In this document: piece after piece, positions 24,894 through 32,412 of the stretch | How positions within the stretch are numbered: the stretch's first letter is position 1 | How the letters are laid out: the number at the start of each line of letters is the position of its first letter | DNA from: JAEXNA01 sp050486105 | GTDB lineage: Bacteria; Vulcanimicrobiota; Xenobia; Xenobiales; JADMJV01 | DNA: 34,782 bases | Assembly (NCBI GenBank): GCA_050486105.1 | Contig: JBJHCR010000023.1 | Span: forward strand, 1-34,782 | Direction: 5' to 3' | Translations under genes and position numbers: made by a program | The notes under the pieces: model-generated | The model's database searches: none | The model's input: only the letters and a program-made list of their open reading frames with translations | What the model was told of the DNA's origin: nothing

Positions 24894-24903
24894 TGAACGT
24901 TCA
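24894..24903. promoter_or_regulatory. Perfect palindrome in a divergent promoter region
   Basis: TGAACGTTCA is a perfect 10-bp palindrome in the 87-bp region between the minus-strand kinase operon and the plus-strand glycine-zipper gene. Its position would allow control of both. It resembles a collapsed GAAC/GTTC LexA-type site without the four-base spacer, but that similarity is weak. Confidence 0.25.
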
Positions 24904-24937
24904 TAGTTTTTTCAGGGCGATGCTTTAGGTTAGGCAT

Positions 24938-26227
24938 GTGAAGATCGTAAGCAGCATAGTCAACTACACCAGGCCGCGGGTAGATCTGAAGGCTGGAGTC
25001 GATACGACGGGGGATAGCCCCGAAGTTCGGCCCGGGCCGGGAGTCCTCGCAGGCGGTATCCAAGGCTATCTGCTGGATGGAATTCAAGGTGCCGCAGGTG
25101 GGGTGGTCGGGAGTTATCTCGGAGTGGCCACCAAACAGAAGACTCAGAGCATGCTGCTCGGAAGTGCCGTTGGAACCGCTACTGGAGCGGTCACTTCCAC
25201 GGTCTTGGCCGCTGGTCTCGGGGCCGCCTTTGGAGCGGTGTCTTCACCTCAAGCCTTAGCTATGTCGGCCTTCGCCGGCGGACTTTCAGGTTTGGCGGGA
25301 ACACTCGCCTCGGCGACCGGAGGCAACGGGGTTCTCACCGGTGGTATTCAAGGATTTATCGGAAATCGCGCCTCTGGAATGACGGCGGGTAGCGTGGGGG
25401 CCTTCATAGGTGCCGAGGTAGGCAAGAAGACGGGTTCCACCGCCGCATCGCTCTTGGCCGGAGGAACCTCCGGAGCGTTGATAGGAGCGGGTACGACTGC
25501 AGGATTGATTTCGGTTTTGGGCGGCTCCACCAACAGCACTATGCTGGTGGGCTCGGCTGTGCTCGGTGGCCTGGCCGGTGCTGTAGGCACTCTCTCGGCG
25601 AGCCGACGAGCGGCTCCTCAAGACGGGGCCTACGGTGGAATGGCCGCAGGAATGGCCGCGGGCTCCATCATCGGTAACCCGGCGTTGGGAGTCGCCACGG
25701 CCGCTGCCGGAAGTTTCGCCTCCCGAGCCAAGACCGATGCTGGGAAAGTGATGCTGGGCGCAGTCAGTGGTGCAGCAACCGGAGCTTTGGTTGGTAGCCT
25801 GCAAGGTCCGACAGGAATACTCTCCGGCGCTTTGGCCGGAGCCATAGCTGCTCCGGTCGGTGCTGTGGTAGGCACCACCACTCGACAAGTCATGCGCAAC
25901 GCCCAAGTCGACCTGGTAGAGGGTATCAACAGCAAGTATGTCGATCCGTACCTTGACAAGAACGAGTTGAGTAAGACCCAAAAGCTTGCGGTTGGAGCTG
26001 CTGCGGGTGGCCTAATGCTAGGGACCACCGGCCTGGTCGCAGGCTGGAAAGGGGTTGCGGTCATGGGCACGGTGGGCGCTGCAGTGGGTGTCTTCCAGAC
26101 CGACCGGATGATCGGAAAGGCTGCCAAGCACCGAGCCGCCGTGAGCAACGCCTCAACCCATTCTCGCCCGGCAGACGTGTATGCTAACGTCCTGGCTGCT
26201 CAGTCTCGAATCAGTGCAAATTCCTAG
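24938..26227 (+). CDS. Glycine-zipper repeat protein
   Basis: 429 residues, dominated by Gly, Ala, Ser and Thr. Three tandem repeats of about 85-90 residues can be seen: about 36-125 (VLAGGIQGYLLDG...), 132-222 (VLTGGIQGFIGNR...) and 230-313 (GGMAAGMAAGSIIG...), then a polar hinge (321-349, VDPYLDKNELSKTQK) and a shorter fourth segment (350-395). GxxxG and GxxxGxxxG spacing fills the hydrophobic stretches, as in membrane-inserting glycine zippers. There is no classical signal peptide. Start is GTG 24938; the ribosome site is weak. It might form membrane assemblies or vesicle-like structures; no function is assigned. Confidence 0.8.
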   Translation: MKIVSSIVNYTRPRVDLKAGVDTTGDSPEVRPGPGVLAGGIQGYLLDGIQGAAGGVVGSYLGVATKQKTQSMLLGSAVGTATGAVTSTVLAAGLGAAFGAVSSPQALAMSAFAGGLSGLAGTLASATGGNGVLTGGIQGFIGNRASGMTAGSVGAFIGAEVGKKTGSTAASLLAGGTSGALIGAGTTAGLISVLGGSTNSTMLVGSAVLGGLAGAVGTLSASRRAAPQDGAYGGMAAGMAAGSIIGNPALGVATAAAGSFASRAKTDAGKVMLGAVSGAATGALVGSLQGPTGILSGALAGAIAAPVGAVVGTTTRQVMRNAQVDLVEGINSKYVDPYLDKNELSKTQKLAVGAAAGGLMLGTTGLVAGWKGVAVMGTVGAAVGVFQTDRMIGKAAKHRAAVSNASTHSRPADVYANVLAAQSRISANS

Positions 26228-26234
26228 AAGGGAC

Positions 26235-26618
26235 TTAGTCCCGATGGCGGCGATAGCGTTTCCCACGGCGATTTCCGCCTCCGCCGCCTCCGCCGCTAGG
26301 GGAGTGACCACTCCCACCGCTGTTGCTTTGGCGCTCCGGCCGGTCTCGGCCTGAGTACACAGATTCTGGGAATTCCTCCATCTCTTGAAGCTCGCTTCGC
26401 TTGGCATTGAGGTAGATTCCCCGATGAAGGACTTGCCCGACCCGATCAGTGGGGATCATGATGTCGTGTTCCAGGGAACCTCCTTTCTCTAGAACCAAAT
26501 GCGAATATGCGGCGGTGTCGGGATCGACGACGAGAAAACGTAGTCGACCAACTTTTTCGCCTTCCAGAGTATAGACGTTGGAACCGACATGCAGTTCAGC
26601 GCGTTGTGCGTGTGACAA
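26235..26618 (-). CDS. PRC-barrel-like protein with Gly/Arg-rich tail
   Basis: 127 residues. The first ~85 look like a PRC barrel: LHVGSNVYTLEGEKVGRLRFLVVDPDT, SHLVLEKGG, and IMIPTDRVGQV. The tail is low-complexity: a Ser/Gly stretch, seven consecutive Gly and then RRGKRYRRHRD, a basic end that could bind RNA or acidic surfaces. Start is TTG 26618 with AGGAG seven bases upstream. It converges with the glycine-zipper gene seven bases away. PRC domains occur in ribosome-maturation and photosystem proteins; the role here is not determined. Confidence 0.75.
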   Translation of the reverse strand: MSHAQRAELHVGSNVYTLEGEKVGRLRFLVVDPDTAAYSHLVLEKGGSLEHDIMIPTDRVGQVLHRGIYLNAKRSELQEMEEFPESVYSGRDRPERQSNSGGSGHSPSGGGGGGGNRRGKRYRRHRD

Positions 26619-26632
26619 TGGTAACTCCTACT

Positions 26633-26667
26633 TAGAGCCCAGTTTAGCTCTATTTCCTCAGCGTCAA
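26633..26667 (-). promoter_or_regulatory. Putative promoter with overlapping inverted repeat
   Basis: On the minus strand TTGACG (26667-26662), then 15 bp, then TAAACT (26646-26641) form a possible promoter of the PRC-barrel gene. A perfect inverted repeat TAGAGC-N8-GCTCTA (26633-26652) straddles the -10, the position of a repressor site. The 15-bp spacer is short. Confidence 0.35.
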
Positions 26668-26890
26668 CACGGCTGAGCGGTGATCGCTCGCCATGCCGCG
26701 CAAGGGGCCTGTTCTCTAGGTGTTGGTGGTCTCCTTTTCTAGAGTGCTCTGTCAGGCAATGAATTTGGGATTGAGTCGCCGAAAACCGAAGGCGTTCCCC
26801 AAGCCGAAGGCGTTGCGTCCCCGTTTAAATCAGCAGCCTCTTAGTGGTCCGTCCATCTTAACTAGGCACAGAAAAACACTTCCGGAAGGA

Positions 26891-26902
26891 ATAAATCCGC
26901 TT
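26891..26902 (+). repeat. 12-nt direct repeat, left copy
   Basis: ATAAATCCGCTT occurs here and at 29277-29288, outside the GGGTACCC repeats on both flanks of the group II intron and in the same orientation. The rest of 26700-26940 holds no gene I can support. It has a further 11-nt direct repeat CCGAAGGCGTT at 26786-26796 and 26804-26814. Confidence 0.5.
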
Positions 26903-26936
26903 GATGCGCGAGAAAACCTCGCCTCGCGTCCTCATC

Positions 26937-26998
26937 ACCCACCTTCGGTGGGTACCCGCCGATTGCTGCGTCGTGATCACCGGGTACCCTCTGGGTGC
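26937..26998 (+). repeat. GGGTACCC palindromic repeat module, left flank
   Basis: Two GGGTACCC palindromes 32 bp apart (26950-26957, 26982-26989). The first sits on a perfect hairpin ACCCACC-TTC-GGTGGGT (26937-26953). The second is part of CGGGTACCCTCTGGGTGC (26981-26998), repeated exactly at 29219-29236. Further members lie at 28886, 28963, 29191 and 34743. The architecture suggests a dispersed REP/MITE-like element rather than a terminator, since no T-run follows. Confidence 0.6.
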
Positions 26999-27046
26999 GG
27001 TGCTCAAATAGGCCCAACTATCACCCAGCTTCGCCAGAGGGTAGAC

Positions 27047-27075
27047 CGGAGGTAGGAGTTCCGCTCCTACCTCCG
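27047..27075. other. Strong 12-bp hairpin 3' of the maturase gene
   Basis: CGGAGGTAGGAG-TTCCG-CTCCTACCTCCG, stem 27047-27058 with 27064-27075 and no mismatch. It lies about 120 bp beyond the maturase stop. Candidate intron domain VI; it could alternatively be the hairpin that group IIC introns use as a target. A smaller AGTGT-TATT-ACACT hairpin is at 27127-27140. Confidence 0.5.
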
Positions 27076-27192
27076 ACCCCCCGTTGTCGCCTGAAGGGTC
27101 ATGAGTCCTTCATTTGTTCAGCGTGTAGTGTTATTACACTGGGCGACCCCGTGCGGTTTCCTCATTGCAAGGAGTCTTGCTGCCCTCTACAG

Positions 27193-28479
27193 CTACGCAC
27201 GCACATAGGAAATTCGAGCTGCTGGTCTGCATTCGTGCAGAGAGAGCAAGCCCCATTTCTTCAACTTTCGGTTAGGCAGCCGTTTGTTATCGTTCCTATT
27301 TCGACGTTTCAGGCGGAATGAGCGAATTCGCATTCGTATCCATCCATCTAGTTGAAAGAAGAGCTTCGAAACCTCTGCTGTTCCGAAATAGTTGGCCCAC
27401 CCACAAATGACCGGATTCAGGTCTCGGATGACAGCCTCGACGTTCCTCCCTTGTTGGCGCCGGGTCAGCTTTCGGACTTTGTCCTTGAACCTTTCAACTG
27501 ATTGGGGGCGGGCTCCAAGGTTGCATTGTTTAAGGCGAAACCCGAGGAACTCAAAGCCTGTGTTGAAATTTGTGAGACGAGTTTTCGTCTCGTTCAACTG
27601 GAGCTTGAGTTCCTCTAAGACCTCCTTAACTTGATTCAGGGCTATCTCTGCTTCGTGACAGGAGCGAGCGAGGATGATGAAATCGTCAGCATATCTCACG
27701 TACCTCCATCGCGGGTCGTTTTCCATTCGCTTATCCAGCGTATCAAGAACGATATTTGCGATGAGGGGTGAGACGACACCACCCTGAGGGCTTCCCTCAG
27801 TGGGGATGCTGATGATTCCTTTCTCGGATACTCCTGTTTTGAGAAACGCTTCGATTAGCGCGAGGACTCGTCCATCTGCGATTCTAGCGCAGACGTGGGA
27901 CATCACGACCTCATGGTCGAGCAAGTCAAAAAAGGACGCGATATCGGCATCAACCACATATCGGAACCCATCCTTTCCATCATTGATCGCGGTCGCGATG
28001 GCGTCATGTGCCTTGCGGCCAGGTCGGAACCCAAAGCTTCGTTCGGAGAACTCCTTTTCGAAGATAGGGGAGAGGACCTGGTAAACCGCTTGTTGGCATA
28101 CGCGGTCGGTTACAGTAGGAATACCGAGAGGGCGGACCTGTTTTGGGTTGGAAGTTTTGGGGATGTAGACACGTCGCACCGGTTGTGGCTGATAGCGTTT
28201 TTGCATCAGTTTCCGTTGCAACTCCCGAAGGTGTTTCTCCACGTCTTTTTCGTAGGCGTGAATAGTCACTCGGTCCAGTCCGTGTGTCCCTTTATTTTTC
28301 CTGACCTTTCGCCAGGCCGTCCACAAGTTTTTCCAGTTGTAGACCTTGTCGATAAGAGAATGAGCTTTGAGCACTCGTTTCCTTTGACTCGCTGCGCGTG
28401 CGGGACCAGGTTGAAGCTCACCTGTTTGAGGCTGTGTTTCTCGGGTCTCGTTTCTAGCGGGTTCTTCGCTGTTAGACAT
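27193..28479 (-). CDS. ltrA: Group II intron reverse transcriptase/maturase
   Basis: 428 residues from ATG 28479. Reverse transcriptase motifs: RPLGIPTVTDRV (116-127), FGFRPGRKAHDAI (149-161), VDADIASFFD, GSPQGGVVSPL (229-239) and the catalytic YADD (263-266), then FEFLGFRL. The thumb/domain X region NPVICGWANYF follows. There is no HNH endonuclease domain, so retrohoming would rely on replication forks or single-stranded targets. GGGAGGT lies ten bases before the start; the open frame extends 31 codons further but through what looks like ribozyme sequence. The catalytic residues are intact, so the protein may be active. Confidence 0.92.
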   Translation of the reverse strand: MSNSEEPARNETRETQPQTGELQPGPARAASQRKRVLKAHSLIDKVYNWKNLWTAWRKVRKNKGTHGLDRVTIHAYEKDVEKHLRELQRKLMQKRYQPQPVRRVYIPKTSNPKQVRPLGIPTVTDRVCQQAVYQVLSPIFEKEFSERSFGFRPGRKAHDAIATAINDGKDGFRYVVDADIASFFDLLDHEVVMSHVCARIADGRVLALIEAFLKTGVSEKGIISIPTEGSPQGGVVSPLIANIVLDTLDKRMENDPRWRYVRYADDFIILARSCHEAEIALNQVKEVLEELKLQLNETKTRLTNFNTGFEFLGFRLKQCNLGARPQSVERFKDKVRKLTRRQQGRNVEAVIRDLNPVICGWANYFGTAEVSKLFFQLDGWIRMRIRSFRLKRRNRNDNKRLPNRKLKKWGLLSLHECRPAARISYVRA

Positions 28480-28885
28480 GGCGACGGCTGACCTCCCGGT
28501 GTCCGGAAAATCTGTCGTAACCATCAAGCAGTGATGCCCTTGAGGTTCCCTCTGTCCTGCTAGCGAGCCCATCTCCAGAGACGGACCTCCACACAGTCTT
28601 TTTCACGTGTTCTTCATCCTTCCGCTACGGTTAGCCCCTACGGATTCCAACTTGTTTCCGTCAACTGCTCCTAGTTGATGGCTATGGGTTGGGCCTTACA
28701 GGGCATGCTGATAATCCTCTAGAGGTGCGTAAGAGTCCCCGCACCGCCGACGCTTCCAGGCTAAGATTTCGCACCGCTTATACCGCCTGTTACCGACTCA
28801 AAAAAAAGGTCGGACGCCGTGAGGCTTTCCCGTGGTCATCATCCAGCTACCATCTTGTCCCCCGACTTCGCTAAACACGTCACCC

Positions 28886-28903
28886 GCACGCGGGTACCCG
28901 GCC
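28886..28903 (+). repeat. GGGTACCC repeat, internal copy 1
   Basis: GCACGCGGGTACCCGGCC, an exact 18-nt match to 29191-29208. Flanking CCCGC/GCGGG makes a small hairpin with the palindrome. Confidence 0.6.
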
Positions 28904-28962
28904 GCCGACCATACCTGTTTATATGCCGGCGACGACGTCTCCGCGGACGCCACGCTACCCCC

Positions 28963-28979
28963 GGTACCCGGAAGGGTGC
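28963..28979 (+). repeat. GGGTACCC-like repeat, internal copy 2
   Basis: GGTACCCGGAAGGGTGC: same layout as GGTACCCTCTGGGTGC at 26983 and 29221 (palindrome, three-base loop, GGGTGC) but with a different loop and one missing G. Confidence 0.45.
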
Positions 28980-29190
28980 GCCTTAACTGCTCCGCCACCA
29001 CTCGACGCCTAAGGGACTATCCTCGGTTGACCACTTCGTTGCCGTCCCTCACGGTCCGACACTGGTTACTCTTTATCCACCGAGGATTTCCGGACGGGTT
29101 ACAGGCCCGCCCGGGTGGGCTTTTCACCTCTTACTATAGATTTGGTTGTGGAGCACCTCCATCTATTTACTTGGTAGCCGTGACTTCACG

Positions 29191-29236
29191 GCACGCGGGT
29201 ACCCGGCCTTGCACTCGGCGGGTACCCTCTGGGTGC
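29191..29236 (+). repeat. GGGTACCC palindromic repeat module, right flank
   Basis: Two GGGTACCC palindromes 23 bp apart (29197-29204, 29220-29227). The first is in the 18-mer shared with 28886, the second in the 18-mer shared with 26981. The candidate intron 5' end lies at the first palindrome, so the intron may have entered a repeat copy. Confidence 0.6.
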
Positions 29237-29311
29237 TGAGAACACGATACTTCGGCCCCCCCACGCATCAATCGGGATAAATCCGCTTCGCGCAGCTTGA
29301 AATGCTGAATG

Positions 29312-29340
29312 TTGACAGAGCAATAGCTTTAGGCTGTTAA
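29312..29340 (+). promoter_or_regulatory. Candidate sigma70-type promoter for the pilT pair
   Basis: TTGACA (29312-29317) is a perfect -35; 17 bp later is TGTTAA (29335-29340), only three of six to the -10 consensus. It leaves a leader of about 160 bases before the first pilT. I looked for a c-di-GMP riboswitch in that leader and did not recognise one. The 12-nt repeat ATAAATCCGCTT lies just upstream (29277-29288). Confidence 0.35.
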
Positions 29341-29506
29341 AAAAAAGGGATCAAGTTTTTGCCAGGGAATCTAAATCGACGCGGTTTAGGAACTCTCATC
29401 GCCACTCAAGCTGTCTCGCTTACGGCGTTAAGGATTACCCCGCCGCACAGGTGAACAGGCCACGTTCAAGTCTTGCGTTTCAAGCGCATATTGCAGGAGG
29501 CTCTCG

Positions 29507-30604
29507 TTGGAGCAGACCATTCATCAGCATCTCGCCGAGATGATTCAGGACGAAGGTTCGGACCTTCTTATCGCTGCGGGTTACCATCCGGCCTACCGCC
29601 GGTTCGGGCGCCTCAAGACATTCAAGGATCGCCCCAAGTTTTCGGTGCAGGACGTTCAGGTGATGATCAAGGCGATTCTCACCGAGACCGAGATCGCTAC
29701 GCTCAAAAAGAATAAGGATATCGATTTTGCCTTCCAGGCTGATATCCCGAATTACGGACTGCGCCGCTTCCGGTGCAATGCTTTCTTTCAGAAGGCTGGG
29801 CCGAGCATCGTACTTCGAGCGATCCCGGTTGAGGTCCCGACGCTCGAGGGACTGAACCTGCCGGTGGATATCGGCCAAGGACTGATGGATGCCCATCAGG
29901 GCATGGTGCTGGTGACCGGACCTACCGGGGCAGGAAAGACCAGCACGCTGGCTGCTCTGGTGAATTACGCGAATAAGACTAGGTCTTTGAACATTATTAC
30001 TCTCGAAGACCCCATTGAGTTCGTTCATCAACCTTCCAAGAGTTTGGTCGTTCAGCGACAGGTGGGGATGCACACGGACTCCTATGCCTCAGCTCTCAAA
30101 GCGGCTCTCCGTGAAGACCCGGACTTGATCCTAGTCGGTGAGTTGCGCGATGAGGAGACCATCTCGCTGTCCATGACGGCTGCAGAAACCGGGCACTTGG
30201 TGGTGGCCACCATGAACACCATCAGCGCTGCTCAGACCATCAACCGGATCGTCAACTCATTTCCTCCAAGACAGCAGAGCCAGATTCGTACCATGTTGGC
30301 CGACTCTTTGCGAGGGGTGATTTCGCAGCAATTGCTGCCGGATGCGAACAACCAGGGGCGCTCGCCGGCAGTAGAAATCATGCTTTGTACTCAGGCCATG
30401 GCGAACTTGATCCGCGAGAATAAGATGCATCAGGTGAACTCGGTTATTCAGACCAACTCTCGCAAGGGTATGAGAATGATGGATGAGTCCTTGTACGAGT
30501 TGGTTCAGGCTGGAAAAGTGGACGCCCGAGAAGCCCTCGATCGGGCCCACGACAAGACCTCGTTCTCCGACCGCGTCAGGCTTGTGGAAGGAGCCAGTCT
30601 ATGA
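29507..30604 (+). CDS. PilT/PilU-like secretion ATPase, divergent copy
   Basis: 365 residues. GSPII-E superfamily ATPase of the retraction type. Walker A GPTGAGKTS (138-146), Asp box IITLEDPIEF (163-172), Walker B LILVGELRDEE (207-217). The His box reads AAETGHLVVATMNT: His230 is kept but the second His of the usual GTLHT is Asn237. The C-terminal NLIRENK resembles the AIRNLIRE retraction motif. TTG start at 29507 with AGGAGG six bases upstream. Its stop overlaps the next gene (ATGA), so the two are made together, like PilT and PilU. The altered His box suggests the accessory, PilU-like partner. Confidence 0.9.
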   Translation: MEQTIHQHLAEMIQDEGSDLLIAAGYHPAYRRFGRLKTFKDRPKFSVQDVQVMIKAILTETEIATLKKNKDIDFAFQADIPNYGLRRFRCNAFFQKAGPSIVLRAIPVEVPTLEGLNLPVDIGQGLMDAHQGMVLVTGPTGAGKTSTLAALVNYANKTRSLNIITLEDPIEFVHQPSKSLVVQRQVGMHTDSYASALKAALREDPDLILVGELRDEETISLSMTAAETGHLVVATMNTISAAQTINRIVNSFPPRQQSQIRTMLADSLRGVISQQLLPDANNQGRSPAVEIMLCTQAMANLIRENKMHQVNSVIQTNSRKGMRMMDESLYELVQAGKVDAREALDRAHDKTSFSDRVRLVEGASL

Positions 30605-31692
30605 TCAAGCAGTCTGCTGAACTCGATCGCTACCTAACTTTGACGGTAGACAAGGGAGCCTCCGACCTTCATTTGCAGACCGGTGCAAAACCGGCCTTGC
30701 GCATCCGTGGGGACATCCATTTCCTCGACGAGGATGTCCTCACTCACCAAAAGACCGAAGCGCTGGTCAAGGAGGTTCTCGACGAAGCCCATTTCAACAC
30801 CCTCTTCAAGTATGGCAGTGTGGATTTTGCCTACGAAGTTCAAGACTTGGCTCGTTTTCGTGCCAACTTTCTTCTGCAGCACTATGGCTATGGGGCGGTC
30901 TTGCGTGTGATCCCTTCCCGGATTCCCACCTTGGAAGAGTTGAATCTCCCGAAGGTCTTGCTGGAGATTTGCGACTACAATAAAGGATTGGTGATCGTGA
31001 CCGGTCCAACAGGGTCTGGTAAGTCCACAACCTTGGCGGCCATGGTTAACCACATCAACCACAATCGGGCCTGTCACATCATAACTATCGAAGATCCCAT
31101 CGAGTTTTCGCATCCCAGTCACGCTTCCATGATCCAGCAGCGTCAGGTCGGAGTCCACGCTAAGACCTTTGCCCAGGCACTTCGAGCCGCCCTGCGTGAA
31201 TCTCCCGACATAGTGCTGGTGGGTGAGATGCGAGATCTGGAAACCATTTCTCAAGCCATTTCCGCAGCGGAAACGGGACACTTGGTTTTCGGAACGCTCC
31301 ACACGAACTCGGCAGCTAAGACCATCGACCGCATTATCGACGTCTTCCCTGCTGATGCCCAGGATAGTATCCGCTCCATGCTGAGCGGTACGCTGCGGGC
31401 GGTGGTAGCGCAGCAACTCATGAAGACCAAGGATGGCCAGGGTCGAGTTGCAGTCCAGGAGATCATGACGGTAAACATGGGGATTTCCGGGTTGATCCGC
31501 GAGGCTAAAACCTCTCAGATTCCCTCCTTTATTACCATGGGTAGCCGAGAGGGAATGCAGAGTATGGATCAACATCTCATCGCTCTTGTGGGAGACGGTC
31601 GAATCAGTGTCGATTCGGCTTTCGAGCGTTGCCACTCTCCTGCTACTTTGCAGCGAGCCGGCTTGCAACAACCGGCCGACGCTCTGATTTAG
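30601..31692 (+). CDS. pilT: PilT twitching-motility retraction ATPase
   Basis: 363 residues. N-terminal PAS-like domain with GASDLHLQTGAKPALRIRGD, then Walker A GPTGSGKST (135-143), Asp box IITIEDPIEF (160-169), Walker B IVLVGEMRDLE (204-214) and an intact His box AETGHLVFGTLHT (His227, His234). GLIREAK corresponds to the retraction motif. It drives type IV pilus disassembly as a hexamer at the inner membrane. It is coupled to the first ATPase by ATGA and followed by a strong terminator. The pilin and extension ATPase are not in this window. Confidence 0.93.
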   Translation: MIKQSAELDRYLTLTVDKGASDLHLQTGAKPALRIRGDIHFLDEDVLTHQKTEALVKEVLDEAHFNTLFKYGSVDFAYEVQDLARFRANFLLQHYGYGAVLRVIPSRIPTLEELNLPKVLLEICDYNKGLVIVTGPTGSGKSTTLAAMVNHINHNRACHIITIEDPIEFSHPSHASMIQQRQVGVHAKTFAQALRAALRESPDIVLVGEMRDLETISQAISAAETGHLVFGTLHTNSAAKTIDRIIDVFPADAQDSIRSMLSGTLRAVVAQQLMKTKDGQGRVAVQEIMTVNMGISGLIREAKTSQIPSFITMGSREGMQSMDQHLIALVGDGRISVDSAFERCHSPATLQRAGLQQPADALI

Positions 31693-31710
31693 CGAGAGCT
31701 TCAAAGAAGA

Positions 31711-31755
31711 AAAAAAATCCCTCGAAGGCTTCGTAAAGCTCGAGGGATTTTTTTT
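31711..31755 (+). terminator. Bidirectional intrinsic terminator after pilT
   Basis: ATCCCTCGA (31717-31725) pairs with TCGAGGGAT (31740-31748), extended inside by GCTT/AAGC and outside by an A-run facing a T-run. A-tract on one side and T-tract on the other make it work in both directions. The following 175 bp (31756-31931) show no gene. Confidence 0.93.
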
Positions 31756-31931
31756 CGGTCGGGAGGCTGTACGCCGAATCGCCCCGAGTCCAAACGACGC
31801 ATTTTTTTCGTCAGGAGAATTGCAAGTTTGAAGCTCATTGGGGACCTATTTGCAAGAATTTGCGGTTCCCATGGTAGAAAAAGGGCGAGTTTGTCGATGG
31901 GGGTTGTTTTGGCGCACAGCCTCCTTGATCT

Positions 31932-32351
31932 CTAGGAAACGGTGACCTTCACCATTTGGTCACCACCTGAGATCTTGTCGACCACCTCGAGACCTTCGGT
32001 CACTCTGCCAAAGACAGTGTGCACTCCGTCCAGGTGGGGTTGAGGTGAGTGGCAGACGAAAAACTGGCTTCCACCGGTGTCCTTGCCGCGGTGCGCCATG
32101 GATAAGGAACCTCGTTGGTGCTTATTGGGATTGATTTCACAAGGGATGGTCCAGCCGGGACCTCCGGAGCCCGTGCCATTGGGGCATCCCCCTTGGATCA
32201 TAAAATCCGGGATCACCCGATGAAAGGTGAGGCCGTCATAGAATCCGTCCTTGGCTAGTTTTTCGAAGTTCGCCACGGTGCCTGGGGCATCGGATTCGAA
32301 GAGTTCAATGGTCATGGACCCGTGTTCGGTTTCAATTTTTGCAGTTTTCAT
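31932..32351 (-). CDS. Peptidyl-prolyl cis-trans isomerase, cyclophilin type
   Basis: 139 residues, cytoplasmic. Catalyses proline isomerisation during folding. FHRVIPDFMIQGG (43-55, with catalytic Arg45), SQFFVCHS (95-102) and PHLDGVHTVFGRV (105-117) are the cyclophilin core. As in many bacterial cyclophilins a His replaces the cyclosporin-binding Trp. I chose ATG 32351 with AAAGGA upstream; the longer frame to 32432 adds 27 residues unrelated to the fold. Last gene of the minus-strand group. Confidence 0.95.
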   Translation of the reverse strand: MKTAKIETEHGSMTIELFESDAPGTVANFEKLAKDGFYDGLTFHRVIPDFMIQGGCPNGTGSGGPGWTIPCEINPNKHQRGSLSMAHRGKDTGGSQFFVCHSPQPHLDGVHTVFGRVTEGLEVVDKISGGDQMVKVTVS

Positions 32352-32412
32352 AACGTCCTTTCTGGGAGAGCGATGGTGGGACGTTCTCGTCGAGTTGGAC
32401 CGAACCTCTTCT

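Larger units (their letters stand above)
28480..29190 (-). other. Gene-free structured region, probable intron domains I-III
   Basis: About 710 bp without a supportable gene. A 135-codon open frame at 28832-29239 on the plus strand has no recognisable domain and I treat it as a by-product of the RNA structure. Local hairpins include CCGAC/GTCGG around an A8 run (28793-28813) and GCCCG/CGGGC near 29106-29119. Two GGGTACCC-type repeats (28886 and 28963) lie inside. Confidence 0.45.
27030..29194 (-). mobile_element. Group II intron with encoded maturase; ends approximate
   Basis: Inferred from the reverse transcriptase/maturase at 27193-28479 and from the structured, gene-free sequence on both sides. 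Upstream of the maturase (about 28480-29190) the minus strand is full of short hairpins and purine-rich joints, as expected of domains I-III, and ends with CGGGAGGTCAGCCG, typical just before the maturase. A GTGC at 29194, right after a GGGTACCCGC repeat, is one candidate 5' end; GTGCGGGTG at 28889 is another. The 3' side has a 12-bp hairpin (27047-27075) that may be domain VI. I could not find a canonical 34-nt domain V, so boundaries and splicing competence are open. Confidence 0.6.

Noticed and set aside
25286..25981. Minus-strand open frames opposite the glycine-zipper gene
   Set aside because: Ser/Gly/Arg or Pro/Ala-rich strings that mirror the Gly/Ala repeats of the real gene.
26937..29236. 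GGGTACCC copies as a CRISPR array
   Set aside because: Repeats are palindromic, short and irregularly spaced, and no cas genes are present.
28832..29239. 135-codon plus-strand open frame beside the intron maturase
   Set aside because: No recognisable domain, crosses several palindromic repeats, and lies opposite probable intron domain I.
29341..29506. c-di-GMP riboswitch in the leader of the pilT pair
   Set aside because: The conserved core of the GEMM family was not recognised; only a candidate promoter is supported.
30634..31704. Long minus-strand open frame (about 356 codons) opposite pilT
   Set aside because: Its translation shows no domain, and the plus-strand PilT is unambiguous; codon bias leaves the antisense frame open.
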